This document shows, piece by piece, positions 11,581 to 23,644 of a stretch of 64,000 bases of DNA. The stretch's first letter is position 1. Each line of letters opens with the position of its first letter. The notes beneath the pieces were generated by a model, which searched no databases, had not been told where the DNA came from, and saw only the letters and a list, made by a program, of their open reading frames with translations. Both the position numbers and the translations under genes were made by a program. Location: positions 1,515,474-1,579,473 of the forward strand of contig NC_056530.1 in the NCBI RefSeq assembly GCF_019175285.1, in the 5' to 3' direction. Origin of the DNA: Sceloporus undulatus (Eukaryota > Chordata > Lepidosauria > Squamata > Phrynosomatidae).

Positions 11581-12084
11581 CCAAAATTGGGGCTGATGGA
11601 AGATACAGATGAGCAACATCTGGAAATCCATAGTTTGCCTCCTCCTGCATTAGGGCATCAGCTTTTGTAGAAATGAATGCCTCCTCTTCACATTCTTGAG
11701 ATGTTGTTCCCCCTGTTGGCAGACCATTTCAAATTCAGGCACTTGAGCCACTGGCTTCTCTCCAAAGCACCTGGAGATTAATGTAGGAGACTTATTAAAG
11801 ATTTCCATCATTCCATTGCAAGTCGGCTCGGAGGACACACATCCTGTTGATCAAGTACTCTTGTGTTTAACCAGCAGTCTTCCTCCCTGCCCAAATTACA
11901 ACCTCCAAAATATCAAGGCCACTGGAAGATAGGACATTCCTGAACCCATTTGAACTATTGGTTTCTCTTTTAAGCTATCCTTAAAGTTGCTGCAACCTGA
12001 CATTTAAGACTGCACACTGTGATTTGCTTTCTTATTGCAAATGCTGTTATTAAACAACTGTTACAGCCATTAATACCCATGCTA

Positions 12085-12235
12085 ATCTACATTACATTGC
12101 AGAATTAATGTACACCACTTTATCTGCTATGGCTCAATGCTATGGGATTCTGGGACTTACAGTTTTATGAGATATTAGCCTACTTGCTTAGAGAGCTCTG
12201 GTGCCACAACAAACCACAAATCCCAGTAGGCTCAG
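12085..12235. mobile_element. fold-back MITE family B, partial copy
   Basis: The words GGCTCAATGCTATGGGATTCTGGGA, GAGAGCTCTGGTGCCACAACAAACC and AAATCCCAG occur in the same order as in the complete copy 16753-16976. The right terminal repeat is missing. The following 12243-12400 is a piece of another repeat also found at 49090-49225 (shared word CACTCTGATAT and GGCCACATGTGTCC). Confidence 0.6.
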
Positions 12236-13490
12236 GCAAAAGCAAACTGCTGCTTCATCTCACGAACTGTCTGTTCTTCCTCATTAATAATTTTTGCTAT
12301 TCTGGATCACACTCTGATATTGCTTGGCCACATGTGTCCTATGAAATGTCGGAGGATATGATTTTGGTTTGCTATTAAAGACCCAGGAACAGGCCTAGTA
12401 AAGAAAATGTAACAGTCCTTCCTATGCAGTTTCAGCATTGCAACAAATACATGTACCTTCTCCCACGGATGTTCCTCTAAGCTTTTGTTGTGTGAGGAAA
12501 GCTGCTTCGCTAATTCTCACCGTCAAACACCATTCTCCAGATAATTGTAGTTTCTGCCAAAGCCACAATTTTAATATGACTTGTTTTCATTTTATTTCTC
12601 ACTGTCATGCCAGGAGCAAGATGCTTGTCAGTAAACAACTTAAGACATAAGTGAATAATACAGACACTGTACCACATTAATTATTTTTACTCTTTATGAT
12701 CTCTTTTACCCCCCCAAGCTAGCTATGGGAACTTATTGTAGTCTTGCAAACAAGTCTGCAACGGATATTCACTCACTAACATTTCTGGCCTGCCTAAACA
12801 ACTCAATCTTAGTCATACGTAGCCTGAAAAAGAGAGAAGAGAGAGAGAAGTACAAATCTTTGTCAAACTTCTCTGCTAAGTTGCCTATCAGCCATTTCTA
12901 GCGTACTGCAGGAGAGTCGCTATTTCGATGTCCCAGGTTACTCCAGGATTTTGTGAGTTTTTTGGGTTGCTATTTTGTGGTGTGTCTTTGGGGGAGCTTG
13001 GAAAAAATGCTGTTATCTGAGGAGGGGGGCTTAGAACTGCCATGTCAAAAAAAGAGATAATTTCCAAGTGTAGAGAAATAATTTTAAAATAATAAAGGAG
13101 TGAAACCTTTTATAGCAAAAATCAGATACTCACACCTATGGAGAACAGGCCTGTTTCTTTCTTCTTCCTTCTGTTTCCTTCTTGCAAACTCAGAGCTTTA
13201 AATGTGAGATGGCAACTATCCTCAAGGAAGCGTAGTTGTGTTTCCTATTTGACAGAAGTAAATCCTCTGTTTGCAGGGCTGTTGGAATATAGTGGTCCAT
13301 TAGAAAGTCTTCCCATTTGAAAGTTGTGCAGCCCGTTTCTGATTTAATTCTAACAGGCCAGGAAAAGGGAAAGCCCAGGGACCTGGAAGATAGGTCAACA
13401 GTTAGCACTGCTAACTGCATCCTTGAAAAAAATTGAAAGAACTTTAGCTACAGCAATGTGATGCAAATAAAATGTACATATAACATAGTT

Positions 13491-13688
13491 CAGTGATGGT
13501 GAACCTTTTACAGACCAAGTGCCCAAACTGCAACTCAGACCCCACTTATTTATTGCAAAGTGCCACGTCCCTCTGGCTTTCTAGTAAGAAACTCTGGCAA
13601 ACTCTGTGCTAGGGCAACAGCATGTGTGCCCACAGAGAGGGTTCTGAGTGCCACCTCTGGCACATGTGCCATAGGTTCGCCATCACTG
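13491..13688. mobile_element. hAT-type MITE with perfect 8-bp target duplication
   Basis: Ends are CAGTGATGGTGAACC and its inverted form GGTTCGCCATCACTG. The element is 198 bp and is flanked by perfect 8-bp direct repeats ACATAGTT (13483-13490 and 13689-13696), the duplication length of hAT transposons. There is no coding capacity. The intact duplication suggests a relatively young or little-disturbed insertion in the CRYBG2 intron. Confidence 0.85.
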
Positions 13689-15299
13689 ACATAGTTGTAT
13701 AATGTGTGGCACAGAAAAGGTCCGCATATTTCCAAGGAATTCATCTGTGCTGAATAGGGGAGTCTACCACCTGTTTAATGTTTTTTTTACTCCAGCAATA
13801 AAAAAAAGGTGCAGCCATCCAGATGTTTTTAGACTACAACTCCTATCATTCGTCTCCAATGGCTAGGTTGCCTGGAGTGATGGGAGCTACAGTGAAACAA
13901 CATCTAGGGCTGCACATATTCCACCCCAATTCTAATCCATATTATGTGGTTTTGATGCATTAGCAACAATGAGCTTTTAACAGATTAGCTTTAAAGCACA
14001 TACACACAAAGAGAAGCTTATGCTACAAATTCTTTTGCACAGTTAGTCTGAAAGGTGCTACAAGATCCCTTTGCATACTGATATTTCAGACCAACATGGC
14101 TACGTCTCTGAATTCAACAGAGGGATTGAGTTTTAAGAGTTAGAAAAAGTCTCAGATTTAACCCGCTTTTACCTCATTTGTATGTATAACCCGAAAGATG
14201 CTAACTTCACATATCAGGATTATGCAAAGAAGTGGGGTGAGCAGTTATTTCCATATTATCAGATTGTATCCCCAAGTTGAATCTGGCATCCACAGACTAG
14301 GGCAGTATTGACACAGCAACTCCCACACAGAAGTGGTAAGTCTTTTCCCATTACACAAGTTATTATGGAGTGCTGATATAGGGATTCTAGAATGAATGGG
14401 ATAGGTGTAGCAGGAAAGAAACCAAATGCGCTTGATGCTGAGCCTGATGAGTTTCACGTTCAGCAGATTACAGAATTCATTATGCATGCGCGTCTGTATT
14501 ATGCTCTGTAGCAGAACTTTCCCCGTTTGTTGCATTGTAACCTAATGTATAGAGGATTACAAAAGTGGCGCACTGCCTTCCAGAGCTGGAAAAGTTACTT
14601 TTCGGGACTACAACTTCTGAACCACCTTCATATTTGATTGCTGCTATGTACCAAAGTAACATTTCCAAGTTCTGCTGCTTCCTGGGTCAGTCTGAAAATG
14701 CACTGTTGCAAACAGCAGTTTTGGAAAATTTAAAAATATGATCCTGACACCAAGAATGTCTTTTGAAATGCTACAGTAGGGAAGAGTCAAATTGATACTG
14801 GCAACCTCAGATTTCAAGTACAACAAGAGAGGTTTCACTCTTGACAAACTCGTTCAGAAGAACCCGAGAAAGAGCTGGCATTGTCCTTCACTTAAGAATC
14901 TGGCATGACCAAGTGCTTTCTGATTTAATATCATGTAATAAGAAACTGCTTCAGACTTTTGAGACTCAGCTGTTGAGATTAACCTGATTCAAAGTCAAGA
15001 TACCAAGGTTGCACTGAAAGAACGAATGGGATGATGGTGCTTTCCTTTTCCTGTGCAGATCTATCTTCAGTGAAAAATCCTTTAAATTTCCAAAAGATAC
15101 CAGAATATTTTGAATTGTAGATCACTGAAGAAAGGAACAAGAATGTAGTCTACAGGCTCTTGTATGAATTTGGGGTGGTGGTGGAGGTAACCCTCTCAAG
15201 ATGGCATCACTGCAGCATGGAGATTATGGGAAGAGTTGTGTTAAAATATGGGGACAAGTTTTTGAAAGTGGGCTTTTTCTTTGAAAGGCTTTACATAAT

Positions 15300-15945
15300 G
15301 TTGTTGTGGTGGTGTGTCTTCAAGTAGTTTCCTACTTAAGGCAACCCTATGATGAACATAAGAGCAAGAGTGGCATAGTGGTTTCAGTGTTGGACTATGA
15401 CTCTGGAAACCAGGGTTCGATTCCCAGCCCGGCCATGAAACTCACTGGGCGACCTTCTGCGAGTCACACACTCAACCCCAGAAAATGCCATAATAGGTAC
15501 CCTAGGGTTGCCGTAAGTCCAAAACAACTGGAAGGCGCACAGCAGCAACAACAACAATGTAATGGACAGGAGATAGATCTAGATCTATGGGTTTATTTAT
15601 ATGTCATTTGCAGGAGATCAGAGAGTCAACATGGTGCAGTGCTTCCCAGCTTGGCCATGAAACCCACTGGGTGACCTTGGGTGAGTCACACACTCTCAGC
15701 CTCAGGAGAAGGCAATGGCAAACCTTCTCTGAACTAATCTTGCCTAGGAAACCCAATGATAGAGTCGCCAAAAATTGGAAACGACTTGAAGGCACATAAC
15801 AACAATGTAAACCTATCATGAGGTTTTCTGGAGCTGAAAGTACATGACTCACCCAAAGCCACCCAGAGGGTTTCCATGGCCAAGCATGGTCTCCAGAGTC
15901 ATAGTCCAACATTCAAACCACTACACCATGCTGGCTCTGTTGCTT
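15300..15945. mobile_element. three tRNA-derived SINE copies in a cluster (+, +, -)
   Basis: Copy 1 (about 15362-15560, +) has A-box TGGCATAGTGG at 15371-15381 and B-box GGTTCGATTCC at 15414-15424, and ends in AAC repeats; it follows a reversed SINE tail at 15301-15345. Copy 2 (about 15625-15810, +) has lost much of its head. Copy 3 (about 15810-15945, -) ends with the complement of the head (ACCACTACACCATGCTGGCTCT). The 122-codon open frame across copy 1 is SINE-derived. Confidence 0.8.
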
Positions 15946-16752
15946 TAAAAGCAAAGTCTAGTGTAAGGATATTTTCTTGCATCATCTATAGAGACAGCTT
16001 CATTGTCCTGGACCTTCTGGCTTCTTTGGAATGTTTTTGGCAGCTTGGACAGACACAAACACAAATCTGACTCATCCACTCTCAAGTAGGTCAAGACACA
16101 GGGAATTTCCCAGCCTCCTCCTGTTACTCTGGAAAGGAAAAATGCTGTGTTGACATGGCTCAGCTGGTATTTACAACTGCCAGTCAAAAACCAGTTGAGA
16201 ATGGGAGTACAGCAACTGGTCTGCCAGTCTGGGTTTCCACCTCCCTTTCTTTCTGGCAGGGCTCCTGTGCTTTTAAGGTGAGCAGTTGCAGAAATGATTG
16301 AGTGTCGGGACAAAGCTGCCCACGATTTTGCCAGAAATCCAGTGTACAACAGGTCCTCTGGCTGTGTGATATCACCCTGCTCTGGCCAAAAGATGGAGCT
16401 ACATCCAAAAAAGACACCAGACTGCAAATCCCAGGATCCCATAAGATGCTACTATCTCAGTTAAAAGTGCCAGGGAAGTGCTATAATTGTGTACTGTGAA
16501 AGGGATCTCAGATTAATATCCTCATGGCTCAGACTTAGGTTAACTGGATACCTGGATTACCTGGAAGACATATGATAGGGTCCCCCCAGACTATTGACTG
16601 GTTAATTGGAATGGCCCTAAATTTTATTCATAGGTGAAAACCAGGACATATCTGGCCAAGCAACATCAGTTAAGGCATCCCCCTGAACAGTGAGGATATG
16701 AATCCCCTGCTCTTATTGAACAATTTTTCTAAAAGTGGGCTGGCCAGTCCAA

Positions 16753-16976
16753 GGCAGCATCCACACTGCAGAAATAATCCAGTTTGACACTACTTAAGCT
16801 GTCATGACTCAATGCTATGGAATTTTTGGATATGTAATTTTATGAGACATTTTAGCCTCCTCTTGTCAGAGAGCTCTGGTCCCACCACAAATTACCAATC
16901 CCAGGATTCCATAGGATGGACCTATGGCAGTTAAAGTGGTGTCAAACTGGATTATGTCTGCAGTGCAGATGCAGCC
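16753..16976. mobile_element. fold-back MITE family B, complete copy
   Basis: The left end GGCAGCATCCACACTGCAG and right end CTGCAGTGCAGATGCAGCC are inverted copies. The arms continue inward as AATAATCCAGTTTGACAC and GTGTCAAACTGGATTATG, then CAATGCTATGGAATT facing ATTCCATAGGATGG. The element is non-coding and almost wholly palindromic. Further copies lie at 12085, 35339, 39165, 40830, 51867, 56370 and 59287; 17700-17890 is a more diverged relative. Confidence 0.75.
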
Positions 16977-17890
16977 CAGGTTCAGTATGTACAGCGTGGA
17001 TCTCTTGATGTTCTTGAACGACAGCTGTAATCTGTCCTTCTACTCAACGTAACCATACTGAGGAATGCTTGCAGTTCAAAAACATCTGAAAGTCTTCAAA
17101 ATCCCCACCCCAAATTAAAGGATGTACTCGACATATGCTCAGAGGCATTCTTCTTTATTACTTCTTCCTATGATGAAGCAATACCAGTGACATCTGGCAT
17201 AGAAACAGAGTCTAGAATACACCTAATCTGGTCTGTCTTCCTGACCCACCCCGGTCAATGTGAACAATGTTCAAGAAATGAGTCGGTTAATACAAGCTCT
17301 TTGTTTTGTAAAATATTAAAAGATGAACCTGAAAAACCTGTCCAACCTTTAAGATCATCATCTGAGACAATGTCCTATGCCAAATCCTCCTGCCAGCCTG
17401 CTGAGATACAGCAGGTAACTTATCAGTGAGAAGGTTTTTGTTTTGATATTTGTGGGCCTAAATATTCCAAAGCTGTTCTAAAGTTTGCCTAGCTATCCAG
17501 CACACGAGTACCTAGCTTCCACCTCAGGAAAGAACTAAATCAGTTTCCAATTCAGTATGTTTAATAAAGAACCAAGTAGGGAGGTTATTAGAAATAGTTA
17601 TTTGCTTTTAAAATAAAACAGATAATATAACTAACTAACTAAAAGTAACCCACCCCAACACCTTGCATGTGGAAGCGATAATGCCCACCTTGGGATTTGC
17701 TGTCCAGGGCCCTCACACTACACAATTATAGCACAATGATTCCACTTTTAAATGTCATAGCTGCATTCTGTGAAATCCTCGCCTTTGTAGTTTAGATAGG
17801 GGCACTTAAAATTCTCAGCCAGGGTGCTTTTTTGCCTCACCAAACTACTGATCCCAGAATTCCATAGGAAGGTGCCATGGCAGTTGAAGC

Positions 17891-18180
17891 ATACCTGCCA
17901 ACTGTCCCAATTTGAAAAGGACAGTCCTGATTAATCCTCTGTCATCCCACTTTTTCAGGTGTCTTTAAAATGTCCCAATTTCCCTCTCCTCCTCCCATTT
18001 TCCTCTTTTGTCATGGCTTATTTAAATTGCTGTAAACTGATTTCACAACGCAAAAGTAATTTGCACTCAGTTAACTCTATACCCTCCAACTGTCCTGACT
18101 TGACTATTGGGCGAAGCAAGAGTCAAAAGGTACCCCATCTCCTAGCTGAGTCAATGGAGTGCAACCTGTTGCTCACTGTC
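17891..18180 (+). repeat. dispersed repeat, unclassified
   Basis: The stretch CTGCCAACTGTCCCAATTTG, GACAGTCCTGATTAATCCTC and CCACTTTTTCAGGTG is repeated with small changes at 48866-49010 (CTCCAACTGTCCTGATTTG, GACAGTCCCGATTAATTCTC). The copies are collinear for roughly 150 bp and then diverge in part. I cannot assign a family. Confidence 0.5.
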
Positions 18181-19102
18181 TCTTATCTGCTGCCTTATCG
18201 ATGGTTTGCTGCAAAGTTGTTGATGGGTTTTTAAAAATGGTTTCCTTTTGCATATGTTGACTCTTTCATTTTTAAAGACTGGTAGGTGGTTCTTTTTGGA
18301 TCTTGTCCATATACTTTAGATACTTGGGTAGAAAGGTCCCCCATAAATTGTTGAAATAAATACAACATCTGGCATCTACCATATCTGCGCCACAAAGCTT
18401 TGAAGCATTAACTTTTAAACTAAAGTGCCCAGAATCCCCTACCTGCATAGCCAGCGACCATGCTAACCAGTGGAGTCTGGATGTTATAGTTCTACGAATG
18501 TTTCCAAGCTCTGATGAGTCAGGACATTATGGCAAATATCTATGCCAAAGTTAATATAATTCCCTACTAGTTTGCTTTAAGTCAATTACTAGCACATGTG
18601 AATGTGTTTGCCTATAGCTAAACACCCTGGAGTTAGTTCAACCAACTCCTTTGATTTCAAATTACTGGTAGTCTGGCAAGGCATGGAAATGCTCATAATC
18701 CATGGATTGGGGCCAGACTACAATTTTGCAGTCAAAGGACTGGATAATCTTTTAAGCGCACCTTCCCAAATCAAGAATCTGATGATTTTGCAGTTTTAAA
18801 AGACTGAGCAGAGATAATTGGAGCCCAAACAAAAGGCAATGAGGTTTATCAAAATATCAGTTTAAAAAGCTAGGAACAGCTTGCTGGAAAGCTACATTTT
18901 TTGACTGAACGTCCTACAATCCTCTAGGTCATCCCAGCAGAAAGATATGGAAAGTGTTAGCTCAAAAGGTAACTTTTCTAAGCTCTTTAAAATGTATAAT
19001 AGAAGTATGAAGGGCTTTAAATGTAGGTGTAAAGAATTGAGGAATCTTTTGACTCTGCCAGATCTAACGCTTTGTTTTGTCTCTCTCTCTCCTCCATCCC
19101 AG

Positions 19103-22100
19103 CTTTTCCAAATCAAGTGGAAGTTTGCAGGTATCCAGCGAAAGGGAGTTGTATCCCAAAAGACTGTGTGACACCAGGAGTGGTCTGTTTTGCATTCAGA
19201 ACAGCATGGAAAAGGTCACAGTTGGCTCACACAGGGCAGAGAAAGGCAGCTCGAGTATTTCATTCAAATGGAAGAAAACAGATCTTCCAAATCAAGAAAC
19301 CAAACCTTCCTTTTCCAAAGTAACATCTGCATCCCAGATGACGGAGAAAGCGGGTGCTAGATCCCACAGCCCTTCTCGGGTGTCCATGCTTCTTGAGGCC
19401 TGGGAGAAGGGGCTGGTAGGGACGGACACCACTGAGTCACCCTCCCCATCAGACAGCAGGCGCTCCCGTTCTCCAGTCCACAGCAGGCGTTTACGTTTCT
19501 CCAAAGAAGCTTCTCGCCCTCTTTTCCCATCAAATCCCAGGAGTTCTTTTTCACCAGTTCGTCCTTCAGTAAACGCTCGCCGATCCATTTCTCCAGCAGA
19601 TACCAGGAGATCCTTTTCTCCAGCAGATAACAGGCAATCTCTTTCTCCGACCCGTTTTCCAGCAGATACAAGACGATCCCATTCACCGGCGCATGCCAGG
19701 CGATCTCTTTCTCCAGCAAATGCCAGGCAGCTTCTTTCTCCAGTACAGAGCAGGCGGTCCCTTTTCCTAGGAGATGCAAGGAGGTCCCGGTCTCCAACAA
19801 AAACTCGGCCTTCCTCGTCCCTAGCGGATAACAGGTGGCCTCGTGCTCCAGCAGATACTCGGCGATCTCTTTCACCAGCAGGTACCAGGCGACCTCTTTC
19901 TCCATCAAATGCTAGGCACTCTTGCTTACCAGGAGATACCCAGGGACCCTCAGGAGATCCATCTTCTCCAGCAGATAGCCAAAACTCATCTTCCACAACA
20001 GAAAACCATCACTCCTCCTCCCCAGTAGATTCACCTTCATCTCCTTCACCAGACACCCGGTCCTTGCCTTCTGTGGCAGATATCCGACGCTTATATTCTT
20101 CAGGAAATGCCAAGTGCCTGTCTTCCCCGAAAGAGAATAGGCACCCATATTCCTCAGTAGAAAGTGGACATTCATCTTCCTCGGCAAATACCAGGTACCC
20201 ATCTTCCCTGGAAGAAAGAAAGCACCCATCTGCCTCAGCACAAACCAAGGACTCATCTTCCCTGGAAGATGCCAGATGGCCATTTCCCCCTGCAGAAACC
20301 AGGTGTTCCTCCTCCCCAACAAATGCCAGGCTCTCCTCTTCCCCAGCTGATGCCAAATTCTCATCTTCTCCAGCCAATGGCAGTGGTTCACCTTCTCTGC
20401 CTGAGTCTAGAAGTTTTTCTCCCACTTCCTTTGAGAAGTGTTCTCATGCCCTTAGCCCACCGAGGGACTTTTCAGCTCATGGGCCTGTATTTGCTCAAGT
20501 ATATTCCCCAAGCCCAAAGCCAAAGATCCTGATAAAGACAGAGATGCAAGATACTAATAGCACAGCAGCAGGCCAGTCCCAGGAAGAAAACCACTGTGGT
20601 GTTGCTACTGACCCCCTTCCAGGCTCTGAATGTCAGCAAGAGAGAGAGATCCACATTACAGATGGATCACAGGAAGAAAATCTCCCTCCCACTTCTGTCA
20701 GCACTAGGATAGCAGAGTTCCAGAGAAAAAACAATACATCAAATAGCACTAGCCCTGCTACAGCTCAAACATCCCCCAGAGAATGCAACGTGCCCAACAC
20801 CTCCATGCTCACAGACCAAACAGAAAGCTACCCATCAAGATCTGGCAACAGCATTTATTTCAGTGGGGGAAACTATATGCCCAGTGTTATGAGCACCCAA
20901 CCTTCTGCTGGGCCTTGTGTGTTGAGTCCCTTGCCCCACGCTGTTAGCTCCAGCACTGTAGTCAGATCCCAAACCCAGTGGTACTCTCCCAAGGGCAGCA
21001 ATATGGTTGTCTTTAGATCTGACCAGCAAGTCATTGTACCACAAGCTGGAACTACCACTGTCTACAGAGCAGGACGAGAGATTGTCATGGCCAGCTCTGG
21101 GACAGAAAGTGGGAGCAAATCCCAGCAAGAGGAGTCCCTTGCTTCAAGCTCTGTCACCTGCATTTCACCAAAGGAAAACTGGCAGCCCCAGGATGATCTT
21201 CATGATACCAAGGCCCCCAAAGTAACCCCTGCATCCTTCTCAGATGCTTGCAATCCATCTGCAGTAAGTTCTCAGCCAGAAAGCTGCATGACTCAGTCTA
21301 GAAGTGCCAGCATGAGCGACGCCCAGAGGCAAAGGTGTACGCTTTTGCCAAACCCAGCATTCACATCAAACAGAGATGCTACCACATTTGAGGAGGGAGT
21401 TGCTCCTTTCAGCACACAGAGAGACTGCAGCCTACACAGCAAACCTGTCTTCCAGAGAAACAGCAACCTGTTTACAGAGAGTAGGTCTGAAAGGGGAGAA
21501 AGCATGATTGATCCAGGGGACTATGTGACAAATGGGCCAGAACAGGACAGTAATCTGTCAAAAGGGGAAGCAGGCAGTTTATCTGGATCCCAGAGAATTT
21601 GGTGCCCATTAGATGCTGAAGAAGAAATCTGTGTGTCCAGAAGTTCCTCTGGATCCCAGGAAATTGCTCCACCAGACCAGAAATTCACCAGTCGGACAGA
21701 GCTAATTGAAGAACAGCAAAGCGCAAGAAAAGATTCCCTGGCGTTTACACCAGACCCAAACATAACTCTTGCTGAGACAACAAACCACTCTGAGGAGCCT
21801 CCAAGCCATAAAAATGGAAACAGAAACAGTATGGCAGAACCAGAAGAATTGGTGGATATGGAGCTTTTTGTAGACACCCTCCGTAACATGGAGCCTGCTG
21901 AACTCAAAAAACCCTTAAAGCTCCTGCCCAGGTCTACGCGCCCTTCCACTCTTGCGAAGCACACTGTCCTCCCACCCATCCATGAAGACCACATCATCAC
22001 ACCAAAATCCAAGATGCGTCTCCCAGCAGCTCTGGGAGAGTTATTTGCTCTCGCTGAAGAGAAGAACTCAGAAGAAAGAGAAGATCTCAAGAAGGAAGAC

Positions 22101-22712
22101 ACTGGATTTTCAGAAGAAGAGGAAATAGAGAACCCATATCGCAGCATGGATGAAAGGCAGCAAGAGAAAGAGCAGGCCAGAAAGTCTTACCCTTGGGAAA
22201 ACAAGTCATTCAAGACCGAAGAAGAAATTGGGTCTTTCCTGGGGAAACTGCAGCAAGGCCTTGGGGATCAGGAAGTCAGTGTCATTGCCCCAAAAGCTTT
22301 GGCCAACCAGACCAACTTGATCAGAGCCAACATTCTCAAAGGGATCTCTCTCTTGTCTGGTCTCCCAGACAAGAAGGTGGTGGAAGAAAACAAGCCTTAT
22401 TCCCGCCTGGACAACAGCCTTCTTTACAGCAGATTCATCTCCCCACATTCCCAATTCAGAGAGTCAACAAAAGGGAAAGACGTGAGGTGCTCCATTATTT
22501 TCCTGGACCCAAGTGCCCCGAAAGGCAACAAAGAACACCAGACATTTCCAAGTGGGATACAAATGGAAAATGCATATAAACATCGAAGCTCTGAGTCACC
22601 ATCTGCAAGCCAAGCTGAGCCTTTCTCCAGGATGTCAGGGGCAAGCAGGAGCTCCAAGGAGATGACTGTCCAGTCCAAAGGCACAGAGTCGCCATCCCGG
22701 TCAGCAGCTCAG
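19103..22712 (+). CDS. CRYBG2: CRYBG2 giant exon (visible residues 375-1578), Ser/Pro repeats
   Basis: The acceptor is a long CT tract ending CCATCCCAG at 19102; the donor is CAG/GTGAGC at 22713. The frame stays open for 3610 nt. An ATG at 19077 lies before the acceptor and belongs to the intron. Residues about 488-811 (19440-20410) are a tandem array of roughly ten-residue units of the form RRSLSPADT, degrading toward the 3' side into Ser-rich spacers. The rest is polar and disordered until about residue 1288, where a compact, charged segment begins (EELVDMELFVDTLRNMEP), followed by a Glu-rich stretch and IRANILKGISLLSGL before the first crystallin exon. The length fits the giant N-terminal exon of CRYBG paralogues. 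A 1204-codon uninterrupted frame with correct splice phases makes it the most secure large exon here. Confidence 0.93.
19440..20410 (+). repeat. CRYBG2: coding minisatellite, about 30-bp unit
   Basis: Units such as CGATCTCTTTCTCCAGCAGA followed by TACCAGG recur about every 30 bp, best preserved at 19560-19900. Translation gives about ten-residue units (R-R-S-x-S-P-A-D-T/N-A/T). Toward 20410 the arginines are lost and spacing becomes looser. The array explains open antisense frames at 19292-19996, 19912-20391 and 20009-20425, which are shadows. Confidence 0.85.
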
Positions 22713-23135
22713 GTGAGCAAATCTTGGCTGTGCAGCAAGGTAAGCAGTGCAAGCTGGTGGCAGGTGTAATGATGTGACAGTCCATTCAGAAACATTCTCT
22801 GGAGCACTGGTGGGAAAGTGGACTATTCATTGCTTGTGATCTGTGTGTGCATCTCTGTGTATGTGTGTAAGTAGATCTCCTGTGCCACAGTATATGTAAA
22901 CAGGGCTTTTCTGTACCTGGAATCTCCGCCTTTTGTACCTGGAGTTTCTGGCACAGCATTGAATTGGTGCCAAGAGGGCTATACAAAACCTGCCTTCAAA
23001 AGGATGATGATTACAAGGCCAAAACCACTCAGCTGCTGAGCTCTGCCTGAAGTCACTAGGTGATGTTGTGCCTGAGGAAAGGGTGCAAAAGCATGACCAT
23101 TATTATGTTGTTATTTCCCATAAATGGCTGATAAA

Positions 23136-23431
23136 AAGTCAAAATTCAAAGATATAGCCATGTTAGTCTGTAGAATCAGTATGTAGAGGGATCTTATAGC
23201 ACCTCTGAGACTAACTGAAAAAAAGAAATTGGCAGCATGAGCTTTCGTAGATTTTAGTCTACTTCCTCAGATGCATTTGAATCCAAGTACCCCGAAAGGC
23301 AACAAAGAACACCAGACATTTCCAAGTGGGATACAAATGGAAAATGCATCTGAGGAAGTAGACTGAAGTCTACAAAAGCTTGTGCTGCCAATTTCTTTCT
23401 TTCAGTAAGTCTCAAAGGTGCTGCTAAAGAG
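23136..23431. repeat. inverted-repeat element with captured CRYBG2 exon piece in its loop
   Basis: The left arm (about 23136-23278) carries GAGACTAACTGAAA, GGCAGCATGAGCTTTC and CTACTTCCTCAGATGCAT. The right arm (about 23345-23431) carries these in inverted form. Between them, 23283-23349 matches CRYBG2 exon bases 22509-22575 with a single difference in 67. A palindromic copy at 44103-44333 has the same arms but only about nine bases of loop; 42535-42632 is a single arm. Confidence 0.85.
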
Positions 23432-23644
23432 TCAGTGATGCTCATTAAAGAGATTGGACAGAAGCCAAAGGGTCTTCTTAGGACTGGCACAAGGAGGGGT
23501 TGCATCTGGCTAACAGATAACAGTACAATTTGATTATTTGTAGCACTTATAAACTGATCCATAGCAAAGATTTTGGAGCAGTTGATTAAAATAATAGCAT
23601 GGTATAGTGGTTTGAATTATTAGTGGTTTGAACATTGGGCTTTG

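Larger units (their letters stand above)
3298..19102 (+). other. CRYBG2: CRYBG2 intron, 15.8 kb, repeat-filled
   Basis: Phase 2 at both ends lets the flanking exons join directly. Within it lie the repeats listed separately between 4597 and 18180. Stretches 3298-4590, 6300-7240, 10190-11280, 14000-15290 and 18240-19050 show no gene, RNA or clear repeat that I can name. Open frames at 4103-4585 (160 codons) and 17031-17429 have no recognisable homology; the latter is discussed as a finding. Any additional spliced exon here would need a length divisible by three. Confidence 0.6.

Noticed and set aside
19077-19102. ATG at 19077 as the start of the giant exon
   Set aside because: It lies within the CT-rich tract before an excellent acceptor, and the phase after the acceptor matches the upstream exon exactly.
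19292-20425. Antisense open frames (up to 234 codons) across the CRYBG2 repeat tract
   Set aside because: They mirror the ten-residue coding repeat on the + strand; the + frame has splice signals and a matching downstream protein.
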